From Pseudoalteromonas rubra (GTDB taxonomy: Bacteria > Pseudomonadota > Gammaproteobacteria > Enterobacterales > Alteromonadaceae), in assembly GCF_000238295.3 (NCBI RefSeq), contig NZ_AHCD03000020.1, positions 186,001 to 250,000 of the forward strand: 64,000 nucleotides of DNA, in the 5' to 3' direction. The position numbers and the translations under genes are program-made. Position 1 is the first letter of the stretch, and each line of letters opens with the position of its first letter. Shown in pieces: positions 1 through 7,203 of the stretch. The notes under the pieces were generated by a model. The model was not told the DNA's origin and searched no databases. It saw nothing but the letters and a program-made list of their open reading frames with translations.

Positions 1-240
1 CTCACTGTCTAATTGCGCGATACATTGGATCGCCTGTGTATGGATCTCGGCATCCTGATAAAGGTGTAATTGCTGAGCCAGAATGGGCAGCAATTCAGTC
101 AGCCGGTTTTTGTCCAGGTAGAGTGCATGATAGCTATTCTCCTGATTCAACAAAGCCCTGACTAACGGAGAGGCTGCAACCTGACAACCAGTCAGTCCTG
201 CAAGTGCGAAACTGCTTTTTAAAAACGTACGCCGCGACAA
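1..240 (-). CDS. Tat-type lipoprotein of unknown function (partial)
   Basis: The gene runs off the left edge, so only the first 80 codons are visible. The N-terminus reads MSRRTFLKSSFALAGLTGCQ: a textbook twin-arginine motif (SRRTFLK), a short hydrophobic stretch and a lipobox (LTGC), so the product is probably exported folded by Tat and lipid-anchored. I chose the TTG at 240 because an AAGGA lies five bases upstream; the ATG at 246 would sit directly on that ribosome site. The rest is a helical, Leu/Gln-rich segment that I do not recognise. It follows the decarboxylase gene by about 75 bases on the same strand and may be the last gene of that operon. Confidence 0.7.
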   Translation of the reverse strand, partial: MSRRTFLKSSFALAGLTGCQVAASPLVRALLNQENSYHALYLDKNRLTELLPILAQQLHLYQDAEIHTQAIQCIAQLDSE

Positions 241-264
241 TGTCATCCTTATACCCTTGTGCTG

Positions 265-284
265 AAGAGGCGTAAGCGCCTCTT
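265..284. repeat. Intergenic hairpin
   Basis: AAGAGGCG-TAAG-CGCCTCTT is a perfect 8-bp stem with a four-base loop, lying between the decarboxylase gene and the Tat-lipoprotein gene. No T-run follows on the minus strand, so it is more likely an mRNA-stabilising or partial termination hairpin than a full terminator. Confidence 0.6.
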
Positions 285-316
285 GAAACGATTAAACGAA
301 TAAATATCTGATTGGT

Positions 317-2011
317 TTAGATACCTAAGAAAGCACGGTTCTCGGCCGGGAGGTCTTTCATTGGGATCTGTGCTGCAATGACGCAGGGTTGGTCCGGGCG
401 AGCATGCGCGTGACGCAGTGCTCCCAGCAGATCATCATAACTGGTGACTCTGAGACCGATCCCGCCATTGTAAACATGTGGCATGTTTTCGTACTTCCAG
501 CCGTTGAGCATCACGTAGTCCAGCGGTGCTTTGTTCGGCTCAGTAAAGAAAGTGCCGTCGATCAGGAACTGCTCAATGGCATACGAACCGTTGTCGATGA
601 TCACTATGATGCCAGGTATCTGATTCTGGACGAATGACGAGAAGGCTTGCGACACCATTTGGAAGCCGCCATCACCTGTCACTATCAGTGGCCGTTTGCC
701 AGTTGCAAAGTAAGCACCGATTGCGGCGGGTGTGCCCTGACCGATTGACAACCAAATGGGGTTTGACAGGAAGCATTGGGTATCCAGTAGCGGAATATCT
801 GCTCCGGGGAAACTGGCCAGACAGGTGTCCAGGCTGATGTAATAAGGATCGGGTTGCTCTGTCAGGAAGTCACCAATCGCAGCAAAGATCCCATCGTGAC
901 CGAGCGTGCCATTATAAGGGTCATCGCCCAGTTTGGATTGCCATTGCGCACGACGATCCTGATACGTTTGCCCAGCGACGGTAGGGATTTGGCGATCTGT
1001 GCGAGTCAATTCAGGCAGCTGGTTCAGTGACTCTAAAGAGGCGCCCAGTGACAGTTTTGGCAACACCTCGGTCCCTATCATGGCTTTGTTGAATGCAACA
1101 CGAAGCAGCTTGTCGCCCAGTGAGGTGACCATGTAGCGATGATCAATGCCGAATAAACATCCGAGTGCAATGACGCAATCTGACGATTCAACGCCCTGGG
1201 TTACAGTAGAAGGTGCCAGATCGCTATCATACACGCCGCAGAACAGCGGATGAGACTCACTGACCAGGGATTTGGACAGTAAAGTGGTATAAAACGGCAA
1301 GTTTTGTGCTTCAACAAATCGCATGGCCTCATCGATCAGGCCAAAACGCACCAGCTCTGCCCCTAACAGGACGACCGGGTTGCTTGCCTGAGCAAGTTTG
1401 TCGGCAACGGCTTGTGTGAATGGCCGTGCACCTCGCTTAAAGCGCTTCGGACTGTAAGCCAGATTAGGAGAAAAATGACCAATCGGCTGTTTCCAGAGAT
1501 CCTGTGGGATTTCGATGTAAACCGGACCTGAGCGTTCAATGGCCATGATCAACAAACGATCGATGCGGTCTGCTGCGCCTTCCAGAGTGCGGATTTCCGC
1601 TGCGCCCAGAGTCAGCTTGCGAAACACTTTCAGGTCGGTTTTGCCAAATCCGGTTGAATGGGAGAAGAGGACGTCATATTCAGCTTCCAGACGCAGATCC
1701 TTGTCTGTCGGGCCGCCATTGATCACGGCCAGTGGTACGCGTTCAGTGAGGGCACTGGCAATACCGTTTGCCATACTGAGCGTACCAACACCATATGCGA
1801 CTGATACCGCACCGATTGCCCCTTGTCTGCCGTAACCATCAGCAGCATAGCCGGCTTCCAGCTCGTTGACTGTATTAACAAACTGCATATCCGGGTCGGC
1901 TACCAGACTATCAATAAAGTCTGAGCATGAGGTGCCGGGCACCCCAAATACGTGGTAACAACCAAGTTGCTTTAGTCTGAGCGTAATAAACTCAGCAACA
2001 GTGTAAGACAT
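317..2011 (-). CDS. ThDP-dependent 2-oxo-acid decarboxylase (indolepyruvate/pyruvate decarboxylase-like)
   Basis: At 564 residues this has the length and three-domain layout of the pyruvate/indolepyruvate decarboxylase family. The N-terminal Pyr domain has the cofactor-activating glutamate in NELEAGYAADGYGR (about residue 49). The C-terminal PP domain has the ThDP/Mg motif GDGGFQ followed by DNGSYAIEQ, whose Glu matches the catalytic Glu of pyruvate decarboxylase. The His-His pair of that family is replaced here by SHSTG in a slightly longer loop, so substrate or chemistry may differ. The start has AAGGA five bases upstream. It lies 17 bases after the FAD oxidase gene, which suggests it decarboxylates the 2-oxo acid that oxidase releases. 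The substrate is not deducible; an acetolactate synthase-like carboligase role is possible. Confidence 0.8.
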   Translation of the reverse strand: MSYTVAEFITLRLKQLGCYHVFGVPGTSCSDFIDSLVADPDMQFVNTVNELEAGYAADGYGRQGAIGAVSVAYGVGTLSMANGIASALTERVPLAVINGGPTDKDLRLEAEYDVLFSHSTGFGKTDLKVFRKLTLGAAEIRTLEGAADRIDRLLIMAIERSGPVYIEIPQDLWKQPIGHFSPNLAYSPKRFKRGARPFTQAVADKLAQASNPVVLLGAELVRFGLIDEAMRFVEAQNLPFYTTLLSKSLVSESHPLFCGVYDSDLAPSTVTQGVESSDCVIALGCLFGIDHRYMVTSLGDKLLRVAFNKAMIGTEVLPKLSLGASLESLNQLPELTRTDRQIPTVAGQTYQDRRAQWQSKLGDDPYNGTLGHDGIFAAIGDFLTEQPDPYYISLDTCLASFPGADIPLLDTQCFLSNPIWLSIGQGTPAAIGAYFATGKRPLIVTGDGGFQMVSQAFSSFVQNQIPGIIVIIDNGSYAIEQFLIDGTFFTEPNKAPLDYVMLNGWKYENMPHVYNGGIGLRVTSYDDLLGALRHAHARPDQPCVIAAQIPMKDLPAENRAFLGI

Positions 2012-2028
2012 GTTCTTTCCTTATTTAA

Positions 2029-3522
2029 TTATGCTTTCTGACTTATGTACTGGACGGCTTCCAGCGCCGATACCAGGGCACCCTGGATCCATGAGTGATA
2101 AAGGGAGCAATGTTCCCCGGCGAAACATAAGCGCTGTTCAGGCTCACTCATCAGTGCGTAATAATCCTGATGATCTCTGGGGTTAAAAAAGGCGTAAGCG
2201 CCTGCTGAATGGGTGTGGTTCGTCCAGCTCCAGCGCAGCACACTCAAAATATCGTCGCGTTCGATATAGGGGTGTACTTTTTTCAACTCAGTGAAAATAA
2301 ATTCTTTAAGCTCGAAGTTGTTCAGAGTGTCTACCCGACGCGCATGTTGGCCCCAGGTGTAAGATGCCAGTAAATAACTCGGAGAGCGTGATACCTGTGG
2401 GTCTTTGCGTTGCGCGTTGTCTGCCGGGAACCAGGTATGGCCCAGGCCCACATCATAGATGGTGCTGCCGCCATAAATGCCTTCGTTGAGTTCCCAGAAA
2501 CGGTTTTTCGTTCGGATCAGCACTTTGGTCGCCGAGTCATAATTGACCTGTGCAAATGCCCGGGACTTGAGCGGGTTGATGGACTGATTAAAGTCTACTT
2601 TGCCGAGTACACCAAAGGGCAATGTACAAATGGCAAAGTCTGAACGCAGTGTGTGTTTAGAGCGATCTCTGAGTTGGTAAGTGACAGCAACGCCACTGGC
2701 CTGGTTGTCTATGGCGATTACCCGCGCACCCGCTTTAAACTGCACGCCATGCTGGATCTTTTCGAACAGCTTGCGAGGCAGTAAGTCGGTGCCCCCAATG
2801 ACTTCGTCGAAGCCATCAAACCAGACGCGCTCCAGCTCTTCCCTGAGGTGCTCAGAAAAGGACGTTTGCATCAGTGTGGATACGCCATAAATGGCGCTGA
2901 CATATTCCAGTGCATCGAGGCTTAAGCCGGCTGCAACGAACGCGTCTTTTAATGACATGTCATCCAGTGCTTTGAGCCTTTCGCTATCTAACGTTCTGTT
3001 ATAAAGCGCCTTTTTTTCATCACTACTGAGTGAATTGAGGACCTCAGTGACCGCGATTTCCCACATGTTGTCAGCAGACATTTTTTGCTCTGCCGGACTG
3101 AGGGCAAAATGCTGTTTTAACTGCTCGAACCCAGCTTCACTACGGGGGACTTTTTGACCTCGGATCATGGCAAAGGTCTTGTCATTTTCCTGAACGAAAT
3201 GGCGCATTTTCAGTCCCATTTCACGGATGTAATGACGAGTCAGGTGATGCTCAGTCGGGATCCGCATTGCGCCCAGCTCCGCGTATAACTTGTCAGACTC
3301 TCGCAGTGTTCTGACACGTCCGCCAATGTGACTGGGGTCGGCTTCTAACAGAGTGACTTTTGCCCCCAGTCTGAGCAGCTCATAGGCCGCGCTGAGGCCT
3401 GCGACACCGGCACCAATGATGGTCACAGTCGGTTGCGAGGCAAGGCTGTTGTCTTGCAATGCCCGCACGCTATTGTGCACAACCATTGGATCGGGAATAT
3501 TGTTTGAAATACCTTTTTGCAT
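2029..3522 (-). CDS. FAD-dependent amine / L-amino-acid oxidase
   Basis: The protein (497 aa) opens with the dinucleotide-binding motif IIGAGVAGLSAAYELL at about residues 35-50, followed by GGRVRTL. It ends with CFAGEHCSLYHSWIQGALVSA, the C-terminal flavin-contact region of monoamine oxidase/L-amino-acid oxidase proteins. It should oxidise an amine or amino acid to the imine with release of H2O2. No signal peptide is visible, so it is probably cytoplasmic. The ATG at 3522 is preferred because AAGGA lies nine bases upstream; a TTG at 3531 is the alternative. The gene sits between a lipoprotein hydrolase and a 2-oxo-acid decarboxylase in one operon, favouring amino-acid oxidase activity. Aromatic substrate preference is an inference. 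Confidence 0.82.
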   Translation of the reverse strand: MQKGISNNIPDPMVVHNSVRALQDNSLASQPTVTIIGAGVAGLSAAYELLRLGAKVTLLEADPSHIGGRVRTLRESDKLYAELGAMRIPTEHHLTRHYIREMGLKMRHFVQENDKTFAMIRGQKVPRSEAGFEQLKQHFALSPAEQKMSADNMWEIAVTEVLNSLSSDEKKALYNRTLDSERLKALDDMSLKDAFVAAGLSLDALEYVSAIYGVSTLMQTSFSEHLREELERVWFDGFDEVIGGTDLLPRKLFEKIQHGVQFKAGARVIAIDNQASGVAVTYQLRDRSKHTLRSDFAICTLPFGVLGKVDFNQSINPLKSRAFAQVNYDSATKVLIRTKNRFWELNEGIYGGSTIYDVGLGHTWFPADNAQRKDPQVSRSPSYLLASYTWGQHARRVDTLNNFELKEFIFTELKKVHPYIERDDILSVLRWSWTNHTHSAGAYAFFNPRDHQDYYALMSEPEQRLCFAGEHCSLYHSWIQGALVSALEAVQYISQKA

Positions 3523-3546
3523 ACTTTTCAATCCTTGTTTGCGTGT

Positions 3547-4377
3547 TTAAAGTTGCAAGGCCTGAGTGATGACTTCAGCCAGTTCAAGTGGTTTGGTGAG
3601 CATCGGCAAATGGCCGGAATCCAGGCTATAGGTCTGCGTAATACCGATGGATTCAGCAATTTTCTTTTGCGAGGACAGGGAAATAATTTTGTCCTGAGTG
3701 GCAAAAACATAGGCTTTGTTAATGGGGACCAGCGTGCTTTTGCTCAGCATCACTTTGCCATCTCCGGTGATGGCTGGCTCATCGACTGAGTTGTCCAGTA
3801 CAAATTGTTGCTGGGTTTTGCTGTGCGTTTCAGTGAACGCAGATAAATAGGCTGACTTGTCGGAAATCTTCATCCAGCCATCTTCATACGTGATACCGGA
3901 AAAATATTGGTCTTCGTCCTGTTTGCTTAGCAAGGCAAAAGGCTTTGCGCCTTCTATCGGTGCAACGGCGCTGACGTAGACGATGTCGCTGATATTGACA
4001 TCACTGCATAGCGTGATGGCTTTGTGGACCACGGCACCGCCTTGGCTATGTGCAACCAGTGCCAGTGGCTGGGGATACGACCGTAAATCTGTGCACAAAC
4101 TTTGAGCTGCATGATCTAAGGTGATGGATTTAGGATCTATGGTGGTTTTGCGCCCGGGTAAGTCAACGACATAGTTGTTGATCCCCTGTTTTGTCAGTTG
4201 AGATTGTACTGTTGACCAGGCGGTTCCTTTCGAATGCGCACCATGAATAAATATGACTGATTTTTTTAGAGCGTCTGTCTCTTGAGCAAGAGATTGCACA
4301 GGTGCTTGTTGAGAAATGCTATTACAGCCACTCAAAATAATAGCACTGCACAGCGGCAACCAAACCTTTGAGTTCAT
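3547..4377 (-). CDS. Alpha/beta-hydrolase lipoprotein
   Basis: A 276-residue protein with a lipoprotein signal (lipobox LSGC at residues 15-18). The alpha/beta-hydrolase fold is clear: oxyanion-region FIHGAHSKGTAW, nucleophile elbow AHSQGG (Ser at about residue 112) and C-terminal catalytic His in DSGHLPML. This resembles the salicylate-esterase/AB_hydrolase_6 group. It is the first gene of the operon with the oxidase and decarboxylase (gap 24 bases to the oxidase start) and has AAGGA six bases before the ATG. Its natural ester or amide substrate cannot be named from sequence. Confidence 0.75.
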   Translation of the reverse strand: MNSKVWLPLCSAIILSGCNSISQQAPVQSLAQETDALKKSVIFIHGAHSKGTAWSTVQSQLTKQGINNYVVDLPGRKTTIDPKSITLDHAAQSLCTDLRSYPQPLALVAHSQGGAVVHKAITLCSDVNISDIVYVSAVAPIEGAKPFALLSKQDEDQYFSGITYEDGWMKISDKSAYLSAFTETHSKTQQQFVLDNSVDEPAITGDGKVMLSKSTLVPINKAYVFATQDKIISLSSQKKIAESIGITQTYSLDSGHLPMLTKPLELAEVITQALQL

Positions 4378-4965
4378 ATTAAATCCTTCTTGAGTAAAGT
4401 AAAGGCTGTTGAAATCGCGGGCATGGTAGCAAAAAAATTTCCCAATATTAAGTACGGTTTATACTGTGTTTTCTTGTTGTTTACATTTTATAAACCTTTG
4501 AATTGCGCATTCTGTTTCGAATGCTGATTGAATGGGTGAATAAATAGTGTGTTTTTTCGGGTGATTATTCAGGTTGGGGCAGGCGTTTTAGAATAGACTT
4601 TTGTCTAATCGATAAGAAAAAATATTTCATGTTTACCGTGTCCATAGCTTGGCCAGATACTAAATTAGTCTCCATTATCGAACCATTTACATGCTTTTTA
4701 TTCACACGCATCATTTGACACTGAATAATTCATGCATGGTGTGTAGCGTGACAAATGTGTCATTTTATCGCTTAACGTGCGCTGTCAGCCTGGGTGTGCA
4801 TAAAGTGACAGCGCATCATGACAGACGATTGTTGTAAAAACTGCAGAAAATCTAAATAAAAATCATTCTCTAAAAATTTTAATTTTATGCGTCTGGGGGG
4901 CTTTTTGGGCGCTCCGGTGACTTTTTACAGAATAAAGTTGTGAAAATTGCGCACTGTAGAAGCAC
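4378..4965. other. AT-rich intergenic region with operator-like inverted repeats
   Basis: This 588-base gap holds the promoter region of the hydrolase-oxidase-decarboxylase operon and the tail side of panE. I see no credible gene in it. Three inverted repeats stand out: GTTTA-N7-TAAAC at 4479-4495, TGACA-AATG-TGTCA at 4749-4762 and a long one at 4778-4815 listed separately. They are candidate regulator sites; none matches a consensus I can name confidently. Confidence 0.5.
4778..4815. repeat. 10-bp perfect inverted repeat
   Basis: TGCGCTGTCA and TGACAGCGCA are exact reverse complements separated by 18 bases, within the long intergenic region. There is no T-run. It could be an operator bound by a dimeric regulator or an RNA hairpin at the end of panE read-through. 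Confidence 0.5.
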
Positions 4966-5880
4966 TTAATACGAATTATTGATGGGGTATAGTGACTGTA
5001 CCTGCTTGAGCAGGCGAGCATTGTGCGGGGCTGTGATCCCTAATTGTTTTGCCAGCTCGGTGACATAGCCACACATAGCATCAATTTCCGTGCGTCTGTG
5101 GTTACTGACATCCTGAGCCATCGAAGAAAAGTTGTCTGCGGTTAGTGTCATGACCTGATAAGCGCGGGCCAGCTCTTCGCTGAGTTTCAGCGGTACACCA
5201 ATGCGATTGGCAACAGTGCAGGCTTCGTTTAGCACAGACAATATCTGACTGGCGTAGCAAGGTGCACGCAGACGTCCATTTTTGAGTCCGGTAAGGGCGC
5301 TGAGTGGATTGATGGCCAAGTTGACACATAGCTTTTGCCATCGCAACAGCTGAATATCATAGGCCAGCTCTGCATCTTGTATTGCAGGTTCAACAAGATC
5401 TTTAAACACCCTTTGCGCGCGCTTTTGTGCCACTGGATTACAGGGCCCAAACAGGCTTTTGCCAGGGCCGGTATATTCAACGGTGGTGCTGTCAGGTTTC
5501 CACCCACCCATACTGGTAGAAAGAAAAAACAATCCCTGCCGGGCGTCAAGTATATCGGTGATAGGCGTCAGCGCCTGGATCCCGTTGTGGCTCAAAATGA
5601 CATTGGCATCCTGGGTAAGGTGAGGTGTCAGTGACACGAAGGCGTCAGTAAGCTGATAGGATTTAACCGGAATAATACACAGTGAAACAGGCGTTTGTTG
5701 TAGCGCCAGAGCTTGCCAGGTCACGCATTTAACGGCCAGTTGCTGGCGCTGTAGATGTGTTTGGAAAAATACCGCCTCAGTGGGCGTTCGGGTGATCAGG
5801 GTAACCTGGTGGGTGTTTGCCAGTTTTTCGGCAAGTAACAGACCAACAGCCCCCTTGCCGACAATAAACAGCTCAGCCAT
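4966..5880 (-). CDS. panE: 2-dehydropantoate 2-reductase
   Basis: Ketopantoate reductase makes pantoate from ketopantoate with NADPH in coenzyme A synthesis. The 304-residue protein starts MAELFIVGKGAVGLLLAEKL, with the expected Rossmann motif at the very N-terminus. A central LRWQKLCVNLAINPLSALTG (about residues 180-200) contains the family's conserved Lys/Asn region. An upstream in-frame extension of 45 codons reads through the VanZ-like gene and is not believable. The start overlaps the end of the VanZ-like gene by eight bases (ATGGCTGA), suggesting translational coupling. Distant paralogues with other keto-acid substrates exist in this family, so panE is probable rather than certain. Confidence 0.8.
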   Translation of the reverse strand: MAELFIVGKGAVGLLLAEKLANTHQVTLITRTPTEAVFFQTHLQRQQLAVKCVTWQALALQQTPVSLCIIPVKSYQLTDAFVSLTPHLTQDANVILSHNGIQALTPITDILDARQGLFFLSTSMGGWKPDSTTVEYTGPGKSLFGPCNPVAQKRAQRVFKDLVEPAIQDAELAYDIQLLRWQKLCVNLAINPLSALTGLKNGRLRAPCYASQILSVLNEACTVANRIGVPLKLSEELARAYQVMTLTADNFSSMAQDVSNHRRTEIDAMCGYVTELAKQLGITAPHNARLLKQVQSLYPINNSY

Positions 5881-6226
5881 AGGATTTGCCTGTTTTGCGA
5901 CAATAAATCCAATAGCCGACAAAGTAGCTGACAGCGCCCGCAAGATCGGCAATAAAATCTCCCCAGGAGGCTTGGCGATAGGGGAGTGAGTCCTGCATCC
6001 ACTCAATGCCTGCACCGTAGAGCGTTAGCAGCACGAGATGAAACCAGATCTTAAAGCGAAACGCATGGTGAGAGAAAAACGCCAGTATGAAAAACACCCC
6101 AAAGTGGGCGACTTTATCGGCGTGTTCAAATCTAACAATTTGATTGGTTTGGATCTCTTTGGCAAACAAAAAAGTGCACACAGCTAAAGAGAGTAATAAC
6201 AGGCATTGATAAAGTCGACGCGCCAC
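5873..6226 (-). CDS. VanZ-like membrane protein
   Basis: A small (117 aa) protein with about four hydrophobic segments and the VanZ-family signature: HADKVAHFGVFFILA in the middle and GIEWMQ...YRQASWGDFIADLAG near the C-terminus. Members are small inner-membrane proteins of unclear function; glycopeptide-resistance VanZ is a distant relative, so no resistance role is implied. The start is probably the GTG at 6226, which has GGAAG five bases upstream; a TTG at 6238 is the alternative. It is coupled to panE by an eight-base overlap. Confidence 0.75.
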   Translation of the reverse strand: MARRLYQCLLLLSLAVCTFLFAKEIQTNQIVRFEHADKVAHFGVFFILAFFSHHAFRFKIWFHLVLLTLYGAGIEWMQDSLPYRQASWGDFIADLAGAVSYFVGYWIYCRKTGKSYG

Positions 6227-6395
6227 AAATACTTCCAAATCATTAGGGTTGAAAAATCCAGTATATCATTGAAATCTGAAAATGGGATGAAGCTGGGCAA
6301 TTCCGTTCCGAATTATCAAACGCGTGTTCAGAGGGTAGTCGCGCCGTGGCCCTTGGGTTGCTATAATCCGGAAAAACATTATCCAGGAGCTAGAT

Positions 6396-6878
6396 ATGCC
6401 TTCTTTTGACATTGTGTCTGAAATTGATATGACTGAGGCGAGAAACACCGTTGATAACGCCGATCGTGAACTGAGCACGCGTTTTGATTTTCGTGGTGTG
6501 GAAGCCTCATTTGAGCTGAACGACGAAGTGATCACGCTGAAAAGTGAGTCTGAACAGCAGGTGATGCAATTGTTCGATATGCTGGTTGGGAAAGCCGCAA
6601 AACGTGGTCTGGACGTTGCCAGTTTTGAGCTTAAAAATGTCGAAAAGTCGGGTAAGTACGTGTCACGTAAAGTGATGCTGAAGCAAGGCATCGACAAAGA
6701 TATGGCAAAGAAAGTGGTCAAGGCCATCAAAGACTCGAAGATTAAGGTGCAGGCTTCAATTCAGGGCGAAACGGTACGTGTAACTGGTAAAAAGCGTGAT
6801 GATTTGCAAGAAACCATGCAGTTGATCCGCGGTGCCGAGCTTGGTCAGCCTTTCCAGTTTAAAAACTTCCGGGATTAA
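6396..6878 (+). CDS. yajQ: YajQ-family nucleotide-binding protein
   Basis: This 160-residue protein has the full length and typical sequence of YajQ/UPF0234: MPSFDIVSEIDM at the start, STRFDFRG at about residues 29-36 and QETMQLIRGAELGQPFQFKNFRD at the end. In Xanthomonas a family member binds c-di-GMP and acts with a LysR regulator; binding here is by analogy. It is notable in a window rich in c-di-GMP enzymes. CAGGAG precedes the ATG at normal distance. It stands alone, divergent from panE/VanZ. Confidence 0.93.
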   Translation: MPSFDIVSEIDMTEARNTVDNADRELSTRFDFRGVEASFELNDEVITLKSESEQQVMQLFDMLVGKAAKRGLDVASFELKNVEKSGKYVSRKVMLKQGIDKDMAKKVVKAIKDSKIKVQASIQGETVRVTGKKRDDLQETMQLIRGAELGQPFQFKNFRD

Positions 6879-6900
6879 TCACGTAAGTTGAACCCTTCTT

Positions 6901-6943
6901 GTGTTTAGCATGCTAAAGAACAATAAACGTGTTTAGCATGCTA
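6901..6943. repeat. Pair of palindromic 15-bp direct repeats
   Basis: GTGTTTAGCATGCTA occurs exactly twice (6901-6915 and 6929-6943), 28 bases apart. Each copy contains the palindrome TAGCATGCTA, extended to TTTAGCATGCTAAA in the first. The pair lies after yajQ and just ahead of the cobalamin riboswitch leader. It looks like a two-site operator spaced close to an integral number of helical turns, or a paired RNA structure. Confidence 0.6.
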
Positions 6944-7014
6944 GACGTCCGTTGCTTTTTATCCTCAGATCTCCGACAATAGCGCCAATTTTTCAGGGTG
7001 TCAGATCAGGAGCC

Positions 7015-7200
7015 TGGAGCCTCTTAAAGATCTGAATAATCGGGAAGCTGGTGCATGCCACAGGAACAGGCATTAGTCCGGCACTGCCCCCGCAACGGTG
7101 AACTTATCGTAACTAAGAGGTTGTGATAAGTAAGTCCGGAAACCGGCCCTGAAGCACACTCAATAGTTGTAATTCACGCGGTGGGCGTGGATCAGGGGAA
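7015..7200 (+). promoter_or_regulatory. Cobalamin (adenosylcobalamin) riboswitch
   Basis: The leader of btuB has the conserved cobalamin-aptamer elements in order: GGGAAGCTGGTG near 7040, GCCACAGG, the core CCCCCGCAACGGTGA at about 7087-7101, a P5/P6-like stem CTTATC...GATAAG, and the B12 box AGTCCGGAAACCGGCCCTGAAGC at 7133-7155 (its bases differ slightly from the E. coli box). The 45 bases before the btuB start, including the GGGGA ribosome site, would be the expression platform. Binding of B12 should shut down receptor synthesis. The exact 5' boundary is approximate. Confidence 0.92.
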
Positions 7201-7203
7201 CCC

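Noticed and set aside
4818..4859. 13-codon Cys-rich frame (MTDDCCKNCRKSK)
   Set aside because: Very short, no ribosome site, and it starts only a few bases after the arm of an inverted repeat; chance is likely.
5881..6015. 45-codon N-terminal extension of panE
   Set aside because: It overlaps the VanZ-like gene in another frame and lacks family similarity; the Rossmann motif begins right after the ATG at 5880.
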